Positions 1 to 6,723 of a stretch of 10,053 nucleotides of DNA are shown piece by piece. Under the pieces are notes generated by a model. That model searched no databases, was not told where the DNA came from, and was given only the letters and a program-made list of their open reading frames with translations. Each line of letters begins with the position of its first letter. The first letter of the stretch is position 1. Source of the stretch: an uncultured Actinomycetes bacterium (lineage in GTDB: Bacteria; Actinomycetota; Actinomycetes; Nanopelagicales; Nanopelagicaceae); the NCBI GenBank assembly GCA_903852955.1, contig CAINSH010000077.1, positions 1 to 10,053 of the forward strand. Reading direction: 5' to 3'. Made by a program: the position numbers and the translations under genes.

Positions 1-251
1 GCTTCACGCGATGCAATCATTGCAAATTGTTCAGATCTATCTAGACGCCGAAGTTCAACGCGCTCCATCTGCTCAGATGGTTCAACTGCTACTCGAGCTG
101 CAAAGTGAACGGGAAGAGTTTGCGCCCATTCCTCAGTCAGGTTTCGAACACCGCTAGTGCCAGCGAGAAGGGCTGACCAAGATGTTGTTACATCCCCACC
201 AATGGGAGTTGTGGCACCTAGTCCAGTAACAACTACGCGGCGACGTGACAT
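1..251 (-). CDS. fabF: Beta-ketoacyl-ACP synthase II, N-terminal part (cut by left edge)
   Basis: This is the first 83 codons of a FabF-type condensing enzyme, which elongates acyl-ACP with malonyl-ACP in type II fatty-acid synthesis in the cytoplasm. The translation begins MSRRRVVVTGLGATTPIGGD, the standard KAS-II opening (VVVTGLG then TPIG), and reaches LDRSEQFAMIASRE at the edge, matching the family's usual LDR-x-x-Q-x-A-x-x-A-x-REA segment. The catalytic Cys and two His lie outside the window. The ATG (251-249) lies 19 nt after the acpP stop. No clear Shine-Dalgarno sequence is visible, so translation may depend on coupling to acpP. It is the fourth gene of a fabD-fabH-acpP-fabF cluster, which makes FabF more likely than FabB or a polyketide KS. 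Confidence 0.93.
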   Translation of the reverse strand, partial: MSRRRVVVTGLGATTPIGGDVTTSWSALLAGTSGVRNLTEEWAQTLPVHFAARVAVEPSEQMERVELRRLDRSEQFAMIASRE

Positions 252-270
252 GAAACTAGAGACTTACTGC

Positions 271-519
271 TTACTTAGCTGCGTTAACGATGAAATTAAC
301 TGCATCGCCAACTGTGACGAGATCGGTAACTGCTTCATCAGGAATCTTTACGCCAAAACGCTCTTCTGCAGCAACTACAACTTCAACCATGCTGAGTGAA
401 TCAACCTCTAGGTCTTCAGTGAAGTTCTTATCAAGTTCAATTGATGCTGCAGGAATTCCAGCTACTTCTTCAACGATCTCTTTAAGTCCTGCAAGTACAT
501 CTGCTTGTGCAAGTGCCAT
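271..519 (-). CDS. acpP: Acyl carrier protein
   Basis: This encodes an 82-residue acidic acyl carrier protein that carries growing acyl chains on a 4'-phosphopantetheine arm. The attachment motif is DSL (D40-S41-L42) within EDLEVDSLSMVEVVVAAEE, so Ser41 is the predicted prosthetic-group site. Helix I (LAGLKEIVEEVAGI), the recognition helix after DSL, and the C-terminal TVGDAVNFIVNAA helix are all present, and the length is normal for the family. The frame stays open upstream to 624, but the ATG at 519 is the right start: it is preceded by AAGGA (533-529) with 9 nt spacing, and the MALAQADVLAGL N-terminus is typical. It lies between fabH and fabF, as in Streptomyces. The 108-bp gap before it contains an inverted repeat that may affect its expression. 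Confidence 0.97.
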   Translation of the reverse strand: MALAQADVLAGLKEIVEEVAGIPAASIELDKNFTEDLEVDSLSMVEVVVAAEERFGVKIPDEAVTDLVTVGDAVNFIVNAAK

Positions 520-560
520 CTGATGTGTTCCTTTTCTTATACATAAGTTCGATAGTTCAA

Positions 561-588
561 CAGGTGGTAATTGTGTATTACGGACCTG
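561..588. repeat. Two-part inverted repeat / potential hairpin in the fabH-acpP gap
   Basis: On the + strand, CAGGT (561-565) pairs with ACCTG (584-588), and inside that GTAAT (567-571) pairs with ATTAC (577-581). The loop is TGTGT and the internal loop is one base against two. The fabH-acpP transcript (minus strand) could form the equivalent 10-bp stem. No T-run follows on the transcribed side, so it does not look like a simple intrinsic terminator. It could be an RNA stability or processing element, an attenuator, or a protein-binding dyad. The pairing is visible directly; the role is unknown. Confidence 0.55.
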
Positions 589-627
589 CTTACTAACGAG
601 TATCGACAGGCGAAAGTGGGGCAAATC

Positions 628-1647
628 TCAAGGTTGAGGGGGTAACTGGACTACTTGGCCCGCATAAACCAAGCCTGCCCCGTAGCCAATTAGCAGCGCT
701 AACTTGCCATGCATCTTTGGATGTTTTTCGAGCAAGACATCCATGGCTAAAGGTATTGATGCTGCTGAGGTATTTCCATTAACGCGAATATCGTCGGCGA
801 CTAAGACAGAGTCAGGCAATTTCATTTCCTTAACCATGGTTTCAATGATTCGGATATTTGCCTGGTGTGGAATAAATGCATCAAGTTGATCGACACCTAC
901 ACCTGCGGCTTCAAGGGCTTTTAATCCAACTTTGCTCATTGAATAAACTGCCCAGCGAAACACGGTTTGACCTTGTTGTGAAATATTTGGCCAACCCAAC
1001 TGTGCAACACCTTTATCAGGTGCATTTCTAAACTCTGTGTATGCAGGATTTAACATAATTGCATCCCGTGAATCTGCATCCGATCCCCAGATCGTTGGAC
1101 CAATTTTCGCTTCTTCACTTTGCCCAATAACTACTGCTCCAGCCCCATCGGCAAATATGAATGCAGTTGCGCGATCATCGGGATCTGTAAAATCAGATAG
1201 TTTTTCAACTCCGACGACTAAAACATTTTTTGATGTACCACCGCGGACTAAATCGCTAGCCATACCAACGCCGTAACAAAAACCTGCGCAGGCTGCACTG
1301 ATGTCAAAGGCTGCAGCTTTGGGGTTTCCGAGTTCGTTAATTAACTCAGTTGCAGCACTTGGCGCTTGGTAAGGGTATGAAATAGTTGAAAGAATTAAGG
1401 TATCAATATCGGCCATTGTTAACTTGGCCCGCTTCAGTGCGCTTTCACAAGCAGCTTTTGCCATAGTGATTACGGTTTCATCAGGTCCTGCAAAGCGACG
1501 CGATTGAATTCCGGTGCGCTGTTGAATCCATTCATCAGTTGAGTCAATTCGATCAACAATTTCTGAGTTAGGTACCAATCGCTTTGGTCGATAAGAGCCA
1601 ACGGAGAGAATTTGGCTATGTGTTGTTGGCAGGGATTTCATGCTCAT
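628..1647 (-). CDS. fabH: Beta-ketoacyl-ACP synthase III
   Basis: This 339-residue enzyme initiates type II fatty-acid synthesis by condensing an acyl-CoA primer with malonyl-ACP. The thiolase-fold catalytic triad is complete: Cys120 in DISAACAGFCYG, His261 in IPHQANIRI and Asn292 in VNGNTSAAS. The C-terminal LLIGYGAGLVYAG glycine-rich segment is also typical. Length is normal for the family. The ATG (1647-1645) overlaps the fabD stop as ATGA and has a strong AGGAAGG Shine-Dalgarno sequence (1659-1653) 5 nt upstream, so translation is probably coupled to FabD. A second Met two codons later is possible but less well spaced. Actinobacterial FabH enzymes often accept branched acyl-CoA primers. 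I cannot determine primer preference from the sequence alone. Confidence 0.97.
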   Translation of the reverse strand: MSMKSLPTTHSQILSVGSYRPKRLVPNSEIVDRIDSTDEWIQQRTGIQSRRFAGPDETVITMAKAACESALKRAKLTMADIDTLILSTISYPYQAPSAATELINELGNPKAAAFDISAACAGFCYGVGMASDLVRGGTSKNVLVVGVEKLSDFTDPDDRATAFIFADGAGAVVIGQSEEAKIGPTIWGSDADSRDAIMLNPAYTEFRNAPDKGVAQLGWPNISQQGQTVFRWAVYSMSKVGLKALEAAGVGVDQLDAFIPHQANIRIIETMVKEMKLPDSVLVADDIRVNGNTSAASIPLAMDVLLEKHPKMHGKLALLIGYGAGLVYAGQVVQLPPQP

Positions 1648-2552
1648 ATGTGCCTTCCTGCAAACTCTCTTGCTTCGGTTAAATCTTCTGCGTTTTTGAG
1701 TGCAAAAACTTCTATCTCTGGAGCACCGCGCTTGAGTAAGCCAACCAGAGTTCCAGCCGGCGGCAATTCAATGACACCCGTAACACCAAGGTTTTTCAGT
1801 GTTTGCATGCATAAATCCCAGCGCACTGGATTAGCAATTTGATTGACGATTCGATCCAGAACTTGGGCACCATCAGTTACTGCTTCGCCATCTTTATTTG
1901 AAATCACGGTCACAGAAGTTGGATGGGTAGAGATTGTTGATGCCAAAGCGCGAAGTGGTTCTACGGCAGGTGACATAAAATGTGTATGAAACGCGCCGGC
2001 AACAGCTAAAGCTCGAACTCGTGATCCTTGCGGTGGGTTTTGTGCAAGTGTTGCCAGTGCATCTAAATCACCGGCAGCAACTATTTGGCCGCCGCCATTG
2101 TCATTTGCTGGCACCAGGTTTAGTTCGTTTAGAGTTGATAACACTAAGTCGCGATCTCCACCTAAAACTGCAGCCATTCCTGCAGGGGATTGGGCCGCAG
2201 CTTTTGCCATTTCAAGGCCACGCGCACGTACTAACCGAAGCGCATCTTCATGATTAATTGCACCGCTTAATGCAGCAGCTGCAAGTTCACCCACTGAATG
2301 GCCCGATACGTAAGCGAAACCTTTTAGACCGAGGGCATGTGCACCTAGTAATGAAGTAGCAACAATTAGTGGTTGTGCATTCGCGGTATCTTTAATTTCA
2401 TCGGCATCAGCAGTGGTTCCAAGGCGTAATAAATCTAAATCAATTCGCATGGACCAAGCAGAGACTAATTCATGAAGTTCAGGATCTGAAATCCACGAAC
2501 CCAACATTCCAGGAACCTGAGATCCCTGACCCGGCGCAACAATTGCTAACAC
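1644..2552 (-). CDS. fabD: Malonyl-CoA:ACP transacylase
   Basis: This 302-residue enzyme transfers malonyl from CoA to ACP, giving the extender unit used by FabH and FabF. Visible hallmarks are GQGSQ (residues 8-12), the nucleophile Ser86 in SGHSVGELAAAA, Arg111 in RARGLEM, which contacts the malonyl carboxylate, and the catalytic His189 in GAFHTHFM. Length matches the family. The start is GTG (2552-2550), giving MLAIVAPGQGSQVPGM, exactly where FabD proteins begin. There is no clear Shine-Dalgarno sequence. Instead TAAAGT (2565-2560) lies 7 nt before the GTG, which would suit a leaderless transcript. It follows the glgX stop by 30 nt and is the first gene of fabD-fabH-acpP-fabF, the typical actinobacterial FAS-II order. 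Confidence 0.96.
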   Translation of the reverse strand: MLAIVAPGQGSQVPGMLGSWISDPELHELVSAWSMRIDLDLLRLGTTADADEIKDTANAQPLIVATSLLGAHALGLKGFAYVSGHSVGELAAAALSGAINHEDALRLVRARGLEMAKAAAQSPAGMAAVLGGDRDLVLSTLNELNLVPANDNGGGQIVAAGDLDALATLAQNPPQGSRVRALAVAGAFHTHFMSPAVEPLRALASTISTHPTSVTVISNKDGEAVTDGAQVLDRIVNQIANPVRWDLCMQTLKNLGVTGVIELPPAGTLVGLLKRGAPEIEVFALKNAEDLTEAREFAGRHI

Positions 2553-2582
2553 GTTTATTACTTTACTCGAAACCTGCGATTA

Positions 2583-4691
2583 CTACCTAGTACGTGAAAC
2601 TAACCAGACCTGAGCACTGTGTTGCGCGACCGTGACTTTTGCACTCGGCGCTGCGATTGCAGGTTCATATGATGCAATCGCTTTCGAAGCATCGAAAATG
2701 CATCTAAATGCTTCACCCCAAGTATTGTCAGGCAAAGTGAAAATTGTTTCAGCATTTGATGAGTTCATTAATAGCAATAAGCCACGTGTTGGATCGGCTT
2801 CAACAAAAACTGTGATGCTGCGCTTTTCTTCATCTTGCCAGTGATCATCACTCATCTCATGTCCACCTAATGAAAACCAAGCTATGTCTTTTCGTTTAGT
2901 TCCCTGATCAACAATTCCCGTGAAAAATTCTGAAGCGACATCTGCCAAGTAAGTTTCGCGAATCTTTGCCAGCTCTTGTACGGACGCCAATATGTCTTGT
3001 GCCTTTTCATCTAACTCCCAAGGCAATGCCCAGCCGCCATTAAAAGTTTCAGAGCTTTCTTCGGAAAATTCAATTGGTAAGGAAAAAGCATTATTTGAAC
3101 CGTTTTGTGTCCGGCTAACTTCATCACCCATATTTAGCATAGGCACACCTGAAGAAAGCATGAGCGTTGCAAGCAGTGATTTTTTTAACCAATGCCTAAT
3201 CGTTGCAACACCTAGATCGTCAGTCTCACCCTCAATTCCAACGTTCCATGATCTGTTGGTGTCATTTCCATCGGCATTGTTTTCGCCATTAGCGACGTTG
3301 TTTTTTTGGTTATAAGTGACCATATCGTGCACAGTAAATCCGTCGTGAGCTGCAATGAAATTAATAGAAGAAGTTGGCCCTCGGTAATGGAAAATCGAAC
3401 TAGAACCACTAATGCTGCTTGCTATATCCGCAACTCCTTCGCCATACCCACGTGCAAGATCACCTAACCAGAACTGGCGAACAGAATCTCGATAGGCATC
3501 GTTCCACTCGCGCCAAGGATGGGGAAAATCTCCTAAGGCATATCTGGTGACATCCCATGGCTCTGAAATCATTTTAAAGTTACGGAGCACAGAGTCGGCT
3601 TCAATTGCCGACATGAGCGATGAATTAAATGCGCTATTACTTGTATACAGCGCGGTTGCTAAATCAAAGCGAAAACCATCTACTCCCACGACTTCAATCC
3701 ACCAACGAAGTGAGTCAATAATTTGTCGAACAGAGTGTGGATTGCTTGCCGCAAAAGTATTTCCACATCCAGTTACATCTATGTAATTGCCGTGAGAATC
3801 TTGACGATAGTAAGCCTTGTTATCTATACCCTTGTAAGAAAGCGTTGGTCCACCAACACCACCTTCAGCTGTATGGTTATAAACAACATCTAAAATAACT
3901 TCGATGCCAGCAGCATGGAGTTGATCTACCGACCACTGAAGTTCAGTAATGGGATCACTTGTTGATGCATACTCCATGTTGGGTGCACTAAAAGCTAAGG
4001 TGTTATATCCCCAATAGTTCTTGCGGCCTCGTGCATGGATTGCTGGCTCAGTAATTGACGCGGCAATTGGTAAAAGTTCTAAAGCTGTGACCCCAAGTGA
4101 TTTCAAATGTGCAATCGTTACTGTATGACCTAAAGCTTTATAAGTACCGCGTTCATTTTCAGGGATCTGCTTATTTTTGGAAGTAAGCCCTTGTACATGT
4201 GCCTCATAAATAATTGTTTTAGCCCAGGGCACAAGTGGGCGGTGAACTTCGCGAGCGCGGTGATCGGTTACAACACTGTATGGAACTTTCCCTGCGCTAT
4301 CGCGATTATCACGTCGAGATAAGTCGCCAAGCCCAACTCCATCCTCAGCAACATGTCCATAAATTTCAGGAACATATTGGATGTGACCATCGAGTGCGTG
4401 GGTGTAAGGGTCAATCAAAAGTTTTGATGCATTAAAACGAACACCGTATTCAGGTTGCCATGGTCCGTAAACGCGATATCCATAACGCTGGCCTGGACGA
4501 ACCCCAGCTAAATAACCATGCCAAATCGGACCGTTGCGGTGAGACATTGCAAAACGAGTTTCGACTAACTTGCCATTTACCTCATTAAAAAGGCATAGCT
4601 CGATTGCATCTGCCGCATTGGACCAGATTGCAAAGTTAGTTCCGCCCTCAGTGACAGTTGCACCTAGGGTCCGGGGATCTGCTGGAAGCAC
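2583..4691 (-). CDS. glgX: GlgX-type glycogen debranching enzyme (GH13)
   Basis: This is a predicted isoamylase-type alpha-1,6-glucosidase that removes short branches from phosphorylase-trimmed glycogen. Numbered from the GTG at 4691 it has 702 residues. An N-terminal CBM48-like domain (LGATVTEGGTNFAIWS, then VELCLF-like IELCLF) leads into the GH13 barrel. The four conserved regions are present: DVVYNH (268-273), FRFD with nucleophile Asp343, SEPWD with acid/base Glu377, and AAHD (His449-Asp450). The C-terminal DIAWFSLGGHEMSDDHW segment is GlgX-specific in style. The frame extends upstream to a TTG at 4754, overlapping the previous gene by 29 nt. I prefer GTG 4691 because it gives MLPADPRTLGAT, matching family N-termini, and clears the upstream stop. 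One oddity is that the usual NNNAYCQDNE-x-x-W segment is replaced (see findings). Substrate assignment is from family; TreX-like or other GH13 roles are possible. Confidence 0.88.
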   Translation of the reverse strand: MLPADPRTLGATVTEGGTNFAIWSNAADAIELCLFNEVNGKLVETRFAMSHRNGPIWHGYLAGVRPGQRYGYRVYGPWQPEYGVRFNASKLLIDPYTHALDGHIQYVPEIYGHVAEDGVGLGDLSRRDNRDSAGKVPYSVVTDHRAREVHRPLVPWAKTIIYEAHVQGLTSKNKQIPENERGTYKALGHTVTIAHLKSLGVTALELLPIAASITEPAIHARGRKNYWGYNTLAFSAPNMEYASTSDPITELQWSVDQLHAAGIEVILDVVYNHTAEGGVGGPTLSYKGIDNKAYYRQDSHGNYIDVTGCGNTFAASNPHSVRQIIDSLRWWIEVVGVDGFRFDLATALYTSNSAFNSSLMSAIEADSVLRNFKMISEPWDVTRYALGDFPHPWREWNDAYRDSVRQFWLGDLARGYGEGVADIASSISGSSSIFHYRGPTSSINFIAAHDGFTVHDMVTYNQKNNVANGENNADGNDTNRSWNVGIEGETDDLGVATIRHWLKKSLLATLMLSSGVPMLNMGDEVSRTQNGSNNAFSLPIEFSEESSETFNGGWALPWELDEKAQDILASVQELAKIRETYLADVASEFFTGIVDQGTKRKDIAWFSLGGHEMSDDHWQDEEKRSITVFVEADPTRGLLLLMNSSNAETIFTLPDNTWGEAFRCIFDASKAIASYEPAIAAPSAKVTVAQHSAQVWLVSRTR

Positions 4692-4725
4692 GGCGCAATA
4701 CTGCCGTGAAAAGCTCAGTCGTGCT

Positions 4726-5571
4726 TTACGACACCCGCTCCTCAAACACTTCAAGCAAGCCTGCTTCTCTGTGATTTACAAATTCTGGGTAATAAATAAG
4801 GGCATCAGGTTGGTTATTTGCTCTGAAAATCTTTCTGAAATACTCGCATCCGATTAAGAAAAGTGCGGCCGGCAAAAGATCGACGGATCTTTTTAGGAAC
4901 CACGGCGTTCCATTTTTCAGCATCCACTTAACTGATTCAGATTTAGCTTTCTTAACAACTGGATCTAGATTGATTGGGGCTATTTCCCATTTTCTGATGA
5001 GTAGTTCTCTAAAGTGCTGCGCAAGTAATTGATGTCCAAATGTAGAAGGGTGCATTCGATCAATGTGCCAAACTTTGCGGTCATAAATTCCCTCAAGTTC
5101 TCGGGTTCGCAGAATCTGTGAACCAAATTCAGCCGCAATTGCCTGTGTAACTTGGTTGACGGCGTTTATTCTTCGGCTCAAAACTGCTCCCAATACCTTT
5201 GGCATCGGGACAATTAATGTTGGATCATGAAGTTGCAGAAGCAAGGTTTCAGAACCCATCTCCTTCAAAGCCTTTATTGTTTTACGAAGATTCTGGTGCA
5301 ACCGTTCAGGGGAGAAACCATTTCGCAGCGCATCGTTTCCTCCGACTATTACTGCGGTGATTGTTGGCTGATGGATTGTGGCCTTAGGTAATTGGTCCAA
5401 CAAAACTTCATCTGATTTTGCTCCAGGCCTAGATAGATTCACATAAACAAGAGGCTCCTTGAAGTTTTTCGCTAGATAGTAACTCCAGCCTTTTGAAATT
5501 CCATAGACATCAGTATCGCCAACTCCTGAGGCTGCACTGTCTCCCAAGACTACAAAAGTTGCGACAGACAT
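4726..5571 (-). CDS. SGNH/GDSL-family hydrolase (putative esterase or deacylase)
   Basis: This 281-residue hydrolase carries all four SGNH blocks: nucleophile Ser12 in VLGDSAASGVG, Gly50 in LSRPGAKSDEV, Asn79 in GGND, and Asp171/His174 in IDRMHPSTFGH. It probably removes an acyl or acetyl ester; the substrate cannot be read from sequence. No signal peptide is visible: the catalytic Ser block begins within the first dozen residues, so the protein is probably cytoplasmic. After the hydrolase core (about residues 1-190) comes an extension of roughly 90 residues with a moderately hydrophobic stretch (VDLLPAALFLIGCEYF), which might touch the membrane. The ATG lies 3 nt after the stop of the upstream glycosyltransferase, so the two are probably co-translated, suggesting a role on the same glycoconjugate or glycolipid. 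The stop lies 34 nt before the chosen glgX start. Confidence 0.85.
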   Translation of the reverse strand: MSVATFVVLGDSAASGVGDTDVYGISKGWSYYLAKNFKEPLVYVNLSRPGAKSDEVLLDQLPKATIHQPTITAVIVGGNDALRNGFSPERLHQNLRKTIKALKEMGSETLLLQLHDPTLIVPMPKVLGAVLSRRINAVNQVTQAIAAEFGSQILRTRELEGIYDRKVWHIDRMHPSTFGHQLLAQHFRELLIRKWEIAPINLDPVVKKAKSESVKWMLKNGTPWFLKRSVDLLPAALFLIGCEYFRKIFRANNQPDALIYYPEFVNHREAGLLEVFEERVS

Positions 5572-5574
5572 CGA

Positions 5575-6723
5575 CTATGCCACTCGTAGCTTTCTTGATG
5601 GTCGGTCTAAGTCGCCATGTAGTTTGAGCATCAGCGATAACGTCGCACTCCATGGAAAATTTTCAGCTTGATGAAAACATCTTTGGGGAAGTGAAGGATC
5701 ACGTCTGTACTCAAGCGTTTTTTCAATTGCATTTGCAAATTCGTAACCTGTATTTCCGGCAACAGCACCGACTGGACTTGGAGTATCCAGCAGTAGGAAC
5801 TCGCCAACGGCACTTGTTTTGGATGCGACAACCGGCGTACCTGCAGCAAGAGATTCAAGTGCGGCTAAGCAAAACGTTTCAATTGGACCAGGAGCTAGAG
5901 AAACATCTGCTGATGCAAGTATTTCCGCTAATCGTTCCCGGTCGGCGATATATCCAAGAAAAGTAACAGGAAGACCTTTGCTCTTGTCTCTCAACTCAAC
6001 ATACATTGGGCCAATACCAACGTAAATTAATCGTGCATTAATTCCGCGTTCTAATAAAATCTTTAGTGCTTCAATAGATCTTCCAGGGTGTTTTTCGCGT
6101 GACATTCTTCCGCAGTGAACTAGTAGAACATCAGCGCCTTGCAGTAGATCAGATCGGAAACTCTCATTTCTTAGATAAGGTGAAAATTTATCTAAATCCA
6201 CCCCAAGTGGAACACGCACTAAATTTGTAGTTTTAATATCTTCGAACTCTTTAGATGCAAACTCGGTTGTAGTGATAACGTGTTTAAAACGCGATGCTAA
6301 GCGGCGGTTATGCCAATCCACGATTGCCTTAAGCGAGAATGGAAAGTAATTCTTAGCTAACCCACTGAGAGTTTCATGACTAAAAACCACCGCTGAAATT
6401 TTTCGTTGTCCTGCCCACGCTCCTATTTTAGAAAGCGTGAATCGGTCTGATATTTCTAGAACATCTGGTTTGAGGGTAATTAATAGTTTTTTTACGTCTC
6501 TATTATTTCGAATTATGCGATAGCCACCACTGAAAGGAATTTCAATTGATGGCAGAGTTATTTTTGTGCCGCTCGAAGATTCTTCACAAAAAAAGCCAGT
6601 TCCCGGAACAATGTAAGTAAATGTGTGTCCGCGTGCTACATATCCACTTCCTAGTTGGTGAAGTGTGGTTTTGATTCCACCGGACTTAGGCCCATAGAAA
6701 TTAGCAATATGAACGATTTTCAT
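5575..6723 (-). CDS. GT-B glycosyltransferase (family 4-like)
   Basis: This 382-residue protein is a retaining GT-B glycosyltransferase of the GT4 type, using a nucleotide sugar as donor. The N-terminal domain opens MKIVHIANFYGPKSGGIKTT, with the GG loop at residues 15-16. The C-terminal donor-binding domain has Arg206 and Lys211 in CGRMSREKHP and the EX7E motif (Glu282 and Glu290) in PGPIETFCLAALESLAAGTPVVAS. No membrane segment is evident, so it probably acts at the inner face of the membrane. Its ATG overlaps the stop of the preceding glycosyltransferase (ATGA, 6720-6723), with AAAGGGA (6739-6733) as ribosome binding site 9 nt away. Co-translation with the MgtA-like enzyme suggests sequential sugar additions to one acceptor, probably an envelope lipid. 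Acceptor and sugar are not determinable here. Confidence 0.88.
   Translation of the reverse strand: MKIVHIANFYGPKSGGIKTTLHQLGSGYVARGHTFTYIVPGTGFFCEESSSGTKITLPSIEIPFSGGYRIIRNNRDVKKLLITLKPDVLEISDRFTLSKIGAWAGQRKISAVVFSHETLSGLAKNYFPFSLKAIVDWHNRRLASRFKHVITTTEFASKEFEDIKTTNLVRVPLGVDLDKFSPYLRNESFRSDLLQGADVLLVHCGRMSREKHPGRSIEALKILLERGINARLIYVGIGPMYVELRDKSKGLPVTFLGYIADRERLAEILASADVSLAPGPIETFCLAALESLAAGTPVVASKTSAVGEFLLLDTPSPVGAVAGNTGYEFANAIEKTLEYRRDPSLPQRCFHQAENFPWSATLSLMLKLHGDLDRPSRKLRVA

Noticed and set aside
536..565. Possible acpP promoter: TTGAAC with TATAAG on the minus strand
   Set aside because: The spacing is only 13 nt, and transcription would start inside or next to the Shine-Dalgarno sequence. 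The CTTAT/ATAAG dyad at 536-547 is too short to argue for by itself.
561..588. Intrinsic terminator after fabH
   Set aside because: The hairpin is present, but no T-run follows it in the direction of transcription and the stem is AT-rich near the loop. It is kept only as an inverted repeat of unknown role.
520..624. N-terminal extension of ACP by 35 residues to a start at 624
   Set aside because: The added residues (beginning MPHFRLSILVSKQ) do not resemble any ACP N-terminus and would cover the whole intergenic gap. The ATG at 519 has a well-placed AAGGA and gives the normal ACP length.
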